Below, in pieces: positions 37,061-46,165 of a DNA stretch of 64,000 bases. The notes beneath the pieces are model-generated. The model was not told the origin of the DNA and did no database searches. It saw nothing but the letters and a program-made list of their open reading frames with translations. Positions within the stretch are counted from its first letter, which is position 1; every line of letters starts with the position of its first letter. This DNA comes from Alkaliphilus metalliredigens QYMF (GTDB taxonomy: Bacteria; Bacillota; Clostridia; Peptostreptococcales; Natronincolaceae), in contig NC_009633.1 in the NCBI RefSeq assembly GCF_000016985.1, positions 1,054,001 to 1,118,000 of the forward strand, in the 5' to 3' direction. A program made the position numbers and the translations under genes.

Positions 37061-38622
37061 TTTCTTTTATCCTCCTTCAGGGCACTCATGTATTCTCTAA
37101 TATCTCGTACTTGAGGCTTTAAATCCTGATATTTTGAAGGAGTAGTTATGTCAGCTTTAAAGTACTTCTTATTTAGTTGTCTGTTTTCTTCAAGTTTTAA
37201 GTACTGTATGGCATCCTTCAAGAGCCCTGCGCTAAACAATTTCCTTTCAATACAGTAGCTTAATGCCCTTTGAACAATTGATTTGTCTTGGTTTTTTACT
37301 GTATTCATTATTAGGGCAAATTGATCTTTAAAGTGTCTTGGCTTCTCTATTTTTAATACATCAACAAATTCATTAGCCTTTTCAGTATGGTCTAAGCTTT
37401 TTAACACTTTGTTGTAGATTTCATGACTTGTACAGTGTTTACTCTCATTCCTATCATAGTGCTCTATTTTCACTAATTTTCCTTTATCCTGACTGATTTT
37501 ATGTTCAATAATTAACTGTTCTGTATCTTGGTTCTTAATTTCCATGGTATCTTTCTTAATAATTAATTTAACCTCTTTCCCTGGAGAATAGGTTCCCGTA
37601 GGGACTTGGTATCTATTTTGCTTGTAAAAAACTGTATTGTTTTTTCTAACGAGATAGGTTAAACTATTTGTATTAGTTGTGTTTACAAATAGAGTGGGTA
37701 TTGGCTTTAAGTGTTCCTTTTCCAGGGCAAACACTTCTGCCGGTACCTTCTTTGTTGTTTCATGGACTTTTTTATTACCTCTTCTTTCTAACCATTTCAG
37801 CGAATCATCATTAAATGAGTCAATATCTACAAATGTTCTATTCTTTGCAAAATTATACTTGGCATATTTCACTACGGCTTCAATTTTCCCTTTACTCTGT
37901 GGGTCATAACCCCTGCAAAGGTACACTTTAAACTTAAGGGAATTAATATAGTTTTGAAATCCTTCTGTGTATATGATATCTCCATGATTTTCTGATACCA
38001 CTAGGACTCTGTCCTGGTCATAAACAACCTCCTTAGGCATTCCTCCAAAATATTCAAAGGCTTTATTATGGGCCTCAATGAATGTCTGGGTAGTAAAGGG
38101 CTTGTCTATCCAATAGATGTATTTATGTCTGGAATGGGATAAAACCATACCAAAGCAATATACTTTGATTCTTGTTTTGTCAGGTTTATCTAGCCATATT
38201 TGGCCCAGGTCAACCTGTGCTTGATATCCCATAGGAAGCTCATCCACCTCCTCAAATTGCCTTGCTGAAACTACTTTAGGGAGCTTATGTTCTTCCCTTA
38301 AGTGATTGACATATAGTCGTAAAGTTCTATCCTTAAAGTCCAGCACATGATATTTTTCCTCTAGCCAATCATATATTTGAGCACTTGATAAATCCCTATG
38401 TTCTCTAATCCATGCTAAGACTTCGTCCTTATATTTGTCCACCTTCCTTTCTCTAGATTCAGTTCTTTGTCTTAAGCTTGCAAATTCATCTGGTGTCATA
38501 TCCCAATATTTATGTACTGTTTTATAGTCGATCTCCAGCCTCCTTGCTACCTGTGATTTATTCAGTCCTTTGGACTTGTATCCTTGGATTTCAGCAAACA
38601 TATTCCACTCCTTCAATTTCAT
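37048..38622 (-). CDS. istA: IS21 transposase IstA
   Basis: Up to 524 residues: N-terminal HTH ([11 protein letters not shown]), then an rve/DDE integrase core with [16 protein letters not shown] and D-P-Q-S-K-G-K-I-E, giving the three acidic residues, and a C-terminal beta-barrel part. ATG 38601 has a better-placed ribosome site (AAGGAG) than 38622. It appears intact, so the element may be active. Confidence 0.94.
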   Translation of the reverse strand: MKLKEWNMFAEIQGYKSKGLNKSQVARRLEIDYKTVHKYWDMTPDEFASLRQRTESRERKVDKYKDEVLAWIREHRDLSSAQIYDWLEEKYHVLDFKDRTLRLYVNHLREEHKLPKVVSARQFEEVDELPMGYQAQVDLGQIWLDKPDKTRIKVYCFGMVLSHSRHKYIYWIDKPFTTQTFIEAHNKAFEYFGGMPKEVVYDQDRVLVVSENHGDIIYTEGFQNYINSLKFKVYLCRGYDPQSKGKIEAVVKYAKYNFAKNRTFVDIDSFNDDSLKWLERRGNKKVHETTKKVPAEVFALEKEHLKPIPTLFVNTTNTNSLTYLVRKNNTVFYKQNRYQVPTGTYSPGKEVKLIIKKDTMEIKNQDTEQLIIEHKISQDKGKLVKIEHYDRNESKHCTSHEIYNKVLKSLDHTEKANEFVDVLKIEKPRHFKDQFALIMNTVKNQDKSIVQRALSYCIERKLFSAGLLKDAIQYLKLEENRQLNKKYFKADITTPSKYQDLKPQVRDIREYMSALKEDKRKWKN

Positions 38623-39053
38623 TCCTCCTCTGGTGTCACTAGCTAACTAATTCTACCAGAAGGGATATTATTATTGTAGTAAATTGGAAATTATTCTCCG
38701 TTTTTGTTTGCCAAAATCTCTCCCTTTTATTTTACCAGTTACACCACTGCACTCCTGCGAATTTGAGGATTGCCAATAGGAGTATTAGGTTTAATATTTA
38801 GCATCAATAAGTAGAAAGTCATCTAATAAGAAAAAAGCAAAAATAGGCATCATTTTATCCTCATAGGGTTATTGCTAACCGTAATTAATGCAGGTGTTGG
38901 AGTATATTTATATACGCAGGAGCTGATTTAAGCTTATATAGAATAATGAGATAAACATTTTTCAGGGGTAAAAGATAATGAAATATAGGAAAGACAAGAA
39001 AGAGGAGGTACTGGTGGCGCTGTCGCAACGAAATCCAATCAAGGGGACGGTTC

Positions 39054-40792
39054 GGGATCAGTGAAAAAGTCTCTTATAAAGAGTTAATAATATGATACTA
39101 GCTTTTGCTTGAAAACGTATAAAAACTAGTGAAAGTATTGAATTCACTAGTTTTGATCAGATGAAAACCCCCATATATGGTATAATATAAGTACGACCAA
39201 ATACAACCAATAGGGGGTAATATGCTTCGACTAAAGCCAAAGCAAATATCTTTTCACTCATCATTATATAATAAAATACCAGAAAATCATATACTAAAAA
39301 GAATAGATTCAGTAGTAGATTTTAGCTTTATCAATGGTTTACTAGAGAATAGCTATTGCAAAAAATTTGGACGACCTGCGAAAGAACCGGAATTGATGTG
39401 CAAGTTACTTTTTTTGCAGCATTTATATAATCTATCAGATGAAAAGGTCAAAGAAGAAGCGAGTTTAAACCTAGCATATATGTACTTTATTGGTATTAAT
39501 CCAGAAGATTCTCTTCCGGATAAAAGTCTTTTATCTAAATTCAGAACACAACGACTTGGACAGTCAACGCTAGATGAAATCACCACAGAAATCGTAAGAC
39601 AATGTGTAGTAAAAGGAATCGTTGAGGGAAAGAGTGTAAGTATTGATGCTACCCATATAGAGGCGAATACAATAAAGAAAACTCCAGAACGATTAATGAA
39701 GCATTTAGGAAGAAAAATCATCAAGACATATGGAGAAGAAACATCCCAAGATCTAGAAGGTATACCTGAGGTGCCAGACTATAAAGAAATTACAGATCAT
39801 AAAGAGGCAAAAGCTGCAATGAAAGAATACCTAGAAATTGTAATTGATCAAGCAGAGAGAAATATATCTACTAACGAGCAAAAAACAGCAGAAGTAATTA
39901 AACAGGCTAAAGATATATTAAATGATCCCAAGTTTATCAATCAAAAAGGGATACGCTCATTAATAGATGTAGATGCAAGAGTTGGACGTAAAAGTAAAAC
40001 GCAAGATTTTTTTGTTTAAAACGGAATTTATTATGACAACAGATGAACGAATTATCACCTCGATAAATACAGCCGATGGAGCGTATCCAGATGGTAACCA
40101 TGTAAAAGAAATGCTGGACCAAACAAAGAAAACCGGCATAGCTGTTGAAGAAGTTTATGGAGATAAAGCATATTTTAGAAAATCAATATTAGATGATATA
40201 AAAGAAATGAAAGCAAAAGCTTTCATACCAGTTAGTACATCCGCTTACAGAATTGATGAAAGTGAGTATACATATAACAAAGACTCAGATGAATGGCAGT
40301 GTAGTCAAGGAAATACAACCATAAATAAAAAGCATTATAAATATAAAAGTAAAGCAAGAGAAAGAGCAGGTTATAAATACTATTTTGAAATGAGTCAATG
40401 CAAAGCATGTCCTAAACATGATGAATGTGCTAAAAAAAGCGCCAGAAAAATACTTATAGTAGGTTTAAATGCTTCAGAATTTTATGAAATATCGCAGTAT
40501 CAGAAAACAGATGAGTTCAAGGAACAATATAAAAAGAGAGCTTCTATTGAAGGTAAAAATGCCGAACTCAAAAGATTTCATGGGCTACATCGAGCAAGAG
40601 GATATGGTTTAATAAGTGTGTCAAAACAATCAAAGCTAGCTGCAATAGCGGTAAATATTAAGAGGATAGCAGCAATAATCTCCTCTTTTTTATCTAATTT
40701 TAAGGGTATTTTTGAAATGACAGACTATTTTTCGGATTTGTCGAAATTTCTTGCGATTTAACGAAAAAAAGGACCAGTTTTTCACTGGTCCC
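39054..40792 (+). mobile_element. IS1182-like insertion sequence
   Basis: The ends GGGATCAGTGAAAAA (39054) and the inverse of GGGACCAGTGAAAAA (ending 40792) are inverted repeats. The flanks are GGACGGTTC and GGATGGTTC, one mismatch, consistent with a target duplication inside the REP-like repeat. One transposase gene, split by a frameshift. Confidence 0.85.
39222..40761 (+). pseudogene. IS1182-family transposase with a frameshift
   Basis: Frame 1 (39222-40019): DUF772-type N-terminus with F-G-R-P-A-K-E-P-E-L-M and the first catalytic Asp in V-S-I-D-A-T-H-I-E. Frame 2 (usable from about 40010 to 40761): second Asp in E-V-Y-G-D-K-A-Y, zinc-like C-x2-C-x4-C and catalytic Glu in R-A-S-I-E-G-K-N-A-E. 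The frames join at a run of seven T (40007-40013). Most relatives have one frame, so this copy is probably dead unless slippage on the T-run restores it. Confidence 0.85.
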
Positions 40793-40900
40793 GGATGGTT
40801 CTGTTGATTAATCGTTAAAATTTAAGATTGTAGGTATTGTACAGACTCTTATCTCCATCACTTAATCGAAAGAACCGTCCCTGTGATTTCTGTGATTTTC

Positions 40901-41114
40901 AAAGCTTGTAGCTATCTCAAAGCAAAGTAAGCGATAAAACCTTTTGATGAGAGAAAAGGTTGTGTAGGGTAGGGATTATAATAGATAAACTAAAAGAGCA
41001 GATTTACATAGTTCAATATTTTGTTCAGAAGTTTTCCGCGGAATGGATGAATGAGGTGTTGGGATTATTAAAGAGAAGTGAATCTGTAAACAAAATTAAA
41101 GGAGGAAATTGAAT
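40901..41114 (+). promoter_or_regulatory. Conserved peptide-gene upstream module, copy D
   Basis: Very close to copy A: AAGCTTGTAGCTATCTC, intact AACCTTTT-N8-AAAAGGTT, TATAAT, TTTTCCGCGGAATGGATGAA and AAAGGAGG. The open frame of copy A is interrupted here by stops. It starts directly after the REP-like repeat. Confidence 0.7.
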
Positions 41115-41351
41115 ATGTTTAAAGAAATGACTCAAGAAGATCTTTCTGTTATTAATGGTGGAGGGAAATTAGAAGTAACCACTACTATGGGTGTTTTTGC
41201 TGCAGTGCTAAGTGGAGGAAATGGGTATGTGGTAGCTGGAACAGTATATGCGGCTGATAAATATTATGATCATGTAACGAGTCCAGACTATGCAGATAGC
41301 TGGAAAAAGTCGTCAAATGCTGATTTAATAAATGCTCACCCAAATAATTAA
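41115..41351 (+). CDS. Double-glycine leader peptide
   Basis: 78 residues. Leader M-F-K-E-M-T-Q-E-D-L-S-V-I-N-G-G, cleaved after residue 16. The core G-K-L-E-V-T-T-T-M has a hydrophobic Gly/Ala/Val middle (about 25-48, S-G-G-N-G-Y-V-V-A-G-T-V) and a polar tail ending N-A-H-P-N-N. ATG 41115 rather than TTG 41109. Followed by a hairpin and a 63-residue membrane protein, the same order as at 27229. Bacteriocin-like; activity inferred. Confidence 0.77.
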   Translation: MFKEMTQEDLSVINGGGKLEVTTTMGVFAAVLSGGNGYVVAGTVYAADKYYDHVTSPDYADSWKKSSNADLINAHPNN

Positions 41352-41437
41352 GGGTTATTAAATTGGGAGAATTCATTCAATAGATATATTCTGTGTAAAT
41401 ATTGTATGGTCTCTTAGTTGATGTTTACAGTATAGGA

Positions 41438-41470
41438 TCAAGTGAAGTTGATTTTTGACTTCACTTGATT
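41438..41470. terminator. Hairpin after the peptide gene
   Basis: ATCAAGTGAAGT pairs with ACTTCACTTGAT around TGATTTTTG; weak T tail. Confidence 0.6.
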
Positions 41471-41530
41471 ATTAAATCTCTACAATGTTTATATTATTTA
41501 AAATAATTAATAATTGCAAGGAGTGCAAAG

Positions 41531-41722
41531 ATGAAAGAAATAAAAAAAGTACACATAGGTATGATTATATGTTTCATCAGCTATGGTATTGTTCAATTAA
41601 TAGCTTCCTATTTTGTTCTTAGTACTGAATTGTTTCATATATTATGGATAATTATAATTTTTTGTTTAAGCAAGTTAAAGAAAATAATTTTTAATTATAA
41701 AAATATTAAAGAAAAATATTAG
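41531..41722 (+). CDS. Small two-TM membrane protein, candidate immunity protein
   Basis: 63 residues with two hydrophobic helices (about 8-28 and 33-50) and a lysine-rich C-terminus (K-K-I-I-F-N-Y-K-N-I-K). Ribosome site AAGGAG. It follows the peptide gene by 180 bases, matching the peptide to small-membrane-protein order at 27229-28089. It begins M-K-E-I-K-K and shares topology but little sequence with that protein. Confidence 0.6.
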   Translation: MKEIKKVHIGMIICFISYGIVQLIASYFVLSTELFHILWIIIIFCLSKLKKIIFNYKNIKEKY

Positions 41723-41784
41723 AAATCTTGGGAGAATAGAATTAATTAAATCAACTATATATCTGGTTTCAATATCTATCATAA

Positions 41785-42003
41785 ATGTTCCACAAGACAA
41801 GGGTAAGCTTTGTTTGTCTTACTAATTCGGAAGTTAATGGGGGATACACAAGAAGGAGAGACAGAAGAGAAGAAAATATGTCAGCAGAACAAGCGCACCG
41901 GGAAGGGCAAATAATTGTTGCAGGAGTAGCTGCTATCATAACGGGGGGGAAAGTTTGGCATGGTCTTGTTGCTGGTGGTGCAGCAGATTTAATGACTAGA
42001 TAA
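41785..42003 (+). CDS. Possible double-glycine peptide with an atypical leader
   Basis: 72 residues. The leader part ends L-T-N-S-E-V-N-G-G (residue 20), then a basic stretch Y-T-R-R-R-D-R-R-E-E and a Gly/Ala-rich hydrophobic end (I-I-V-A-G-V-A-A-I-I-T-G-G). The core layout resembles the peptide at 27229, but there is no upstream module, no clear ribosome site and no K-E-M-T-Q leader. It may be a recombined or dying copy. A terminator follows at 42021-42056. Confidence 0.5.
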   Translation: MFHKTRVSFVCLTNSEVNGGYTRRRDRREENMSAEQAHREGQIIVAGVAAIITGGKVWHGLVAGGAADLMTR

Positions 42004-42020
42004 GATAAAGGTGAAATACT

Positions 42021-42056
42021 AAAGCCTGCTCTTCTTCAAAAAAGGGCAGGCTTTAT
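42021..42056 (+). terminator. Terminator
   Basis: AAAGCCTGCTCTT pairs with AAGGGCAGGCTTT. Confidence 0.75.
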
Positions 42057-42092
42057 AGAACAAAATGAAAAGCATTTCTAAGGAGGATAGAT

Positions 42093-42596
42093 ATGAAAAA
42101 GTTATATTTCAGGCAGTATCTTGTTAACTACATAAAATTCAATATAGTATTCTTTATTGCAACTACCTTGGGACTTGACTTAAAAATTTGGGCTGTTTTA
42201 GCAATAGCTGGTGTAATCACCTCTAAAACTAATACGGATAGAGATTTGGACACAATCAGAAAAACTATTGAAGTGTCAGAACTAACCGAACAAATGATGA
42301 AGGTAGTTCAACAGGAAAGAGTTTTACAGCAACTTCCAGTAGAAAAAGTTCAGGAAATATGCGAACTTTACCTGACACAATATACCATTGAAAAGAATAA
42401 ATTAAAGAGGCATGGTAATGGAACGCTAATCCAGGCAAAAACATGGGATAACAAAATAATCATTAAAATAACAGCCTTTAACGAAACAACAGAGATTGTG
42501 ATTCAGGCAAGACCACGAAGCTGGTTTGCAGCTATTGGCAATGGATACAACTACAGAACCGTGAAAGAACTGAAAAAACTTATAGAGAACGAGTAG
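42093..42596 (+). CDS. Hypothetical protein with two N-terminal hydrophobic segments
   Basis: 167 residues: hydrophobic at about 13-28 and 30-42, then a helical segment (V-S-E-L-T-E-Q-M-M-K-V-V-Q-Q-E) and a C-terminal alpha-beta domain with G-N-G-T-L-I-Q-A-K-T-W and R-P-R-S-W-F-A-A-I-G-N-G. Ribosome site AAGGAGG. I do not recognise the family. Its place after peptide genes makes an immunity or accessory role possible. Confidence 0.6.
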   Translation: MKKLYFRQYLVNYIKFNIVFFIATTLGLDLKIWAVLAIAGVITSKTNTDRDLDTIRKTIEVSELTEQMMKVVQQERVLQQLPVEKVQEICELYLTQYTIEKNKLKRHGNGTLIQAKTWDNKIIIKITAFNETTEIVIQARPRSWFAAIGNGYNYRTVKELKKLIENE

Positions 42597-42867
42597 CTTA
42601 AAATGAGGTAAATCATCTGTGCTAGTGAAGGGGTTGGAAAATAACTGAATGAAAAGCCCAAGGACGGAATTGTTAATAACATTTTAATTTACAAGGGTGG
42701 AGTGATATGTTTTAGATAAAAGTATGTCGAATTTCTTGTCAACTCAACAACTGAATACATTCACAGCCAAGTCATATCAGAGCTTTACTTGGGGAATTCC
42801 GCTGCGAAAGTTCAGTTATTGATTATAGTATTCAATATATTAAGATTACACCAGTTTATAAGTTTGA

Positions 42868-43536
42868 TTAAGCTACCCAATCCTTATTGAGGAAGCCCTG
42901 AGCAGATTCTTTAATTGTAGAATAAATTTTAGCACTTTCGAAGCTCAATACAAAACTGTCAAATATTAATTCTTTTGTAATTTGAACGCCTACAGCTTTT
43001 TTGATCAATTCAAGTTTGTTCTGCTCCTTTGAATACAGGCGATAGCCTATTGGTATACTTAAGTACTTCGCTTTATCTTGGTAATATAAAGGAATATTCA
43101 ACACCACAGATACAAAGCAATGACCATTAAGATATTTGGTTCCATTCTTTTTTGTATGGTCAAAATGTTTAACATAACAATCAAATTTAGCACCGTATTT
43201 TGCTTGAAGAGTATCATCAATTGTTATAAATAAGGTGTTCTGTCTTAATTTTTCTGGTATCAAGGATAAAGCGATAGAAACTGTGATAGTGGTTAGGGCT
43301 TCTATTGGAAATTTTGAATAGGATAAAAAGTAATATATTGAATTCAGCACCTTATCGGTGTGTTTCTTGATGAAACTATCATAAACAAATTGTATAGATC
43401 TTACTTCTTCTGTGCAGAGGATTCCCATAATGAGCCAGTAGAAAATATCAAAGCTCCGCTTCTTGAAAACTGATCTATACTGCATTAAATATTGGTGTAA
43501 TGTTTGTTTCATCGAATTACTGGAAATACTAATCAT
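42868..43536 (-). pseudogene. IS701/IS4-like DDE transposase, internally deleted
   Basis: 222 residues. The N-terminus F-K-K-R-S-F-D-I-F-Y-W-L and the segment F-I-T-I-D-D-T-L-Q-A-K-Y-G then N-G-H-C-F-V-S-V are those of a DDE endonuclease transposase. It reaches only the first catalytic Asp; the second Asp and Glu regions are missing, and the last ~35 residues do not continue the family. The remnant is inactive. Confidence 0.78.
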
Positions 43537-43652
43537 ATCAGGCGCCTCCTAGGGGTTTTGATTTATGCTAAGATTAGTACTCCTAGGATTAAGGTGTCTG
43601 ATTTTGTTATTTTATGGAATTATTTTTGAATCACTACATTACTTGTAAAGTG

Positions 43653-43864
43653 GTGTTAATAACAATAAAATAGCCAGAAAATTAAATATTTCACCACAAA
43701 CGGTTAAAACCCATATCAAAAATATCTATAATAAACTAGGTGTTAATAGTTTAGAAGAATGCAAGGACTTGTTGAATGAAATATTAGGGAAAAGCCTAAA
43801 AAACTATGATAAGTATTTAAAGAGCTTTTTAGAGAAAGAGAAAAAAAATTTTAAGGAGGGGTAG
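43653..43864 (+). pseudogene. Duplicated 3' part of the LuxR mini-regulator gene
   Basis: Nearly identical to 34118-34324 (N-N-K-I-A-R-K-L-N-I-S-P-Q-T-V-K to the stop). No start codon or N-terminus. The identity continues through module E, so this is one segmental duplication of about 540 bp. Confidence 0.92.
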
Positions 43865-43970
43865 AAAAATCACCCCTGTTTTTAGCCAGAGGGGGATGAA
43901 TCTACCCCTTAATTTATGGTAAAATTTACATAATAAGAAGAACTACTTTAGATTCTATCTTGGATTGTAA

Positions 43971-44204
43971 CTTCCTGCTATACATATTATTTCACGCTGT
44001 TCCCATAGCTAAGTAAATAAGAAAACCTTTTTATGGGAGAAAAGGTTGTGTAGGGCGGGAATTATAATATATAGAAACAAAAATACGGATTTACATAGTA
44101 AATATTTTGTTCAGAAGTTTACCGGGGAATGGATGGATGAAGTGTTAGTCTCTACTAAAGAAAAGTGAATCTGCGAAAAACAAATCAAAAGGAGGAAATT
44201 GAAT
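43971..44204 (+). promoter_or_regulatory. Conserved peptide-gene upstream module, copy E
   Basis: Closest to copy C and part of the same duplicated block. AACCTTTT-N8-AAAAGGTT and TATAAT intact; loop TATGGGAG. It ends AAAGGAGGAAATTGAAT, identical to copy D just before the ATG, suggesting a recombination junction there. Confidence 0.7.
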
Positions 44205-44423
44205 ATGTTTAAAGAAATGACGCAAGATGAAATGATGAAGGTTGATGGAGGAGTAAAACAATGGGCTATAGACTTTATTAAGAGTTATGTGCTTGCAGAA
44301 GGGATTAACTGGGTTCGTGATAACAGAGCCGAAATATGGGAAAACTTCAAGAAAGGGCCTTCTGCTGATGATCCTATGAAACAAACTGATTTTTACAAAA
44401 TATTTAGCACTACTATTCAATAA
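44205..44423 (+). CDS. Double-glycine leader peptide
   Basis: 72 residues. Leader M-F-K-E-M-T-Q-D-E-M-M-K-V-D-G-G, cleaved after residue 16. The core V-K-Q-W-A-I-D-F-I-K-S-Y-V-L is amphipathic, with W at core positions 4 and about 19 and a polar tail ending F-S-T-T-I-Q; no Cys. Although the promoter is a copy of module C, the core differs entirely from the peptide at 34662, so leader-promoter cassettes have been joined to different cores. Confidence 0.75.
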   Translation: MFKEMTQDEMMKVDGGVKQWAIDFIKSYVLAEGINWVRDNRAEIWENFKKGPSADDPMKQTDFYKIFSTTIQ

Positions 44424-45622
44424 AGTAGGAAAGCAAAAGATTGATTTAAATGTGTGTGACTGCTATCGTAGGCTGACCGGAATCAGACGGCCAATACTGA
44501 CCGAAAGCTGCCGGATTTTGCAATCGGAGAACCCCATCCTCCCGGAAAGGAGAAAAACGGTCAAGATCAAAAGAAAGTTCAACACTTTGAGGGCATCCAC
44601 GTTATGCGATTTCTCCACCGCTAACTAGGTTGACCATGTGATTGACAATGATGGGCTTTTGACTTTGCACTCCATAGATCAGGCAGCGAGTGGCTACTTT
44701 GTTAATGAGACGAACTACGCCACCGGAATAGGCATAGATGGGTATCCAGTGCTCCTTCTGAAAAAATATCCCGGTCTGTCCTGTCCCGGCTTGTCGGAAA
44801 CTATCAATGACAATGGCGTTACCTACATCCTTGTATAATGTATTTAGATTGATAAAGGTAACTGATAAACCTTTAAAGCCTGCAAGATCATACGCTTAGG
44901 TGTATAATCTACTGATTAGATAGAGGATATCGTTCGCTCCTTGAAGCCCAGACTTCGCACTTGAAAGACTGACATTTCTGTCTGATAAGCTGATTACGGA
45001 TCCGTTGTTTATGATAATCTAAAAATACCCCACCATATTAGTTGAAAAATGCCCCAGAGGAAGTACAATTAACCCTATGAAACTTCATAGGAGGGGCTAA
45101 GGGGATGATCCCTTTAGTGCAAAAACAAGAAATTATATTAAAACATTTTAGAGAAGGGAAATCACAGAGGAATATTCACAGGGAAATAGACATTTCTCGA
45201 AAGACGATCCGGAAGTTCGTGATGGGTCTTCAGGCAATTTTGACACTGAAGCCGTCGGATGCGTAACACCTTCTCTTGAAGGCCTCCGTTGGTCTTCTCG
45301 GTCTCACGAACCTTGCGATTTCGGCTTCCAAGGACTTTTCTTGGGTCGATTGGCAGCAGTGACAGATAAATAGCTCCAAACTCCTAAAAGAATACTGGTT
45401 TCCAGGGTGTTTATTCAACTCGTATTCTGTTAGAATTATCATAGGAGTTGTGTGAGACGTCCCTGAGACTTGCTAACGGAAGCAGTCTATCGAACAGGGG
45501 CGTCTTTCTTTTTTCAAAAATTGTTATGGTCATTATATCCGTCAATTCTTGGTCAGGCAAGTTCGTCAGCAAACGGTCATTTGGGGCCGTCTTAAACACT
45601 TAAAGAAGAAGGGGAGTCATTA
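44424..45622. other. Patchwork of foreign fragments
   Basis: A stretch visibly richer in GC than its surroundings. 44638-44838 is open (Y-F-V-N-E-T-N-Y-A-T-G-I-G) but unrecognised and begins GTG without a clear ribosome site. 45105-45266 is an IS21 istA start. 45230-45600 has two short minus-strand frames without family match and a GACGTCCCTG / CAGGGGCGTC pair near 45457-45504. Probably debris of several insertions. Confidence 0.5.
45105..45266 (+). pseudogene. Fragment of a second IS21-type istA gene
   Basis: M-I-P-L-V-Q-K-Q-E-I-I-L then R-E-I-D-I-S-R-K-T-I-R-K-F-V is an IstA HTH N-terminus; homology then ends and the frame stops. Upstream, AAAATGCCCCAGAGG resembles IS21 terminal repeats. 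Different from the intact element at 35982. Confidence 0.7.
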
Positions 45623-46165
45623 ATGTTTCGTGAGAATATGATAAAAAAAATAAGGAAAAAATTTTTAGGTATTCATAACTGGCTGATTAATTTAAGTCCA
45701 ATGATATTTGTACCTCTTATGACAGTATTTTCATATCTAATACTCTTTTCGTTTATTCCCGTTCTGCTGTTAATAGAAAAAAAATTTGGCTATCGCGGTA
45801 CTTTTAATAATGACAGTATTGATGTATTCCATAATGAGGGGCTCCTTTTAGTTATCCTTCTTACAGTAGTTCTTGCTCCTATAGTTGAAACAGCAGTATT
45901 TCAAATGGTTCCAATTAGGTATCTAAGAAAAACTAACTTTTTAAAGGAAAAGCCTATGATAACAATATTGATATCAGCAGTTTTTTTTGGATTAGGACAT
46001 ACCTACAATATCATTCGTGTGATTGAAACATCATTAATTGGGATAATACTAGCGTATTCATATTATATATACCTAGAAAAAAACTACTATCCATTTTGGA
46101 TTGTTACATCTATACATGGATTAAGGAATCTAATGACAACTATTCTTCTACTCATTAGTACATAA
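45623..46165 (+). CDS. CPBP-like membrane protein with degenerate active site
   Basis: 180 residues, four or five helices, shorter than the other three. The position of the EExxxR motif reads I-V-E-T-A-V-F-Q, so the second Glu and the Arg are lost, while G-L-G-H-T-Y (His) and H-G-L-R-N remain. The start has GGGGAG. It is probably a non-catalytic relative or a decaying gene; the N-terminal helices of full-length proteins appear reduced. It sits beside the group II intron. Confidence 0.72.
   Translation: MFRENMIKKIRKKFLGIHNWLINLSPMIFVPLMTVFSYLILFSFIPVLLLIEKKFGYRGTFNNDSIDVFHNEGLLLVILLTVVLAPIVETAVFQMVPIRYLRKTNFLKEKPMITILISAVFFGLGHTYNIIRVIETSLIGIILAYSYYIYLEKNYYPFWIVTSIHGLRNLMTTILLLIST

Larger units (their letters stand above)
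35982..38743 (-). mobile_element. IS21-family insertion sequence
   Basis: It begins TGTAACTGG (35982-35990) and ends CCAGTTACA (38735-38743). A second conserved block, ATTTTGGCAAA, is found inside both ends (36007-36017 and, inverted, 38707-38717), as expected for IS21 multiple terminal repeats. The 5-bp direct repeat CCACT flanks it (35977-35981 and 38744-38748). It carries istA, istB and a small third gene and looks intact. Confidence 0.92.

Noticed and set aside
44638-44838. 66-codon open frame as a real gene
   Set aside because: GTG start without a ribosome site, no recognisable family, within a patch of element debris; kept only in the region description.
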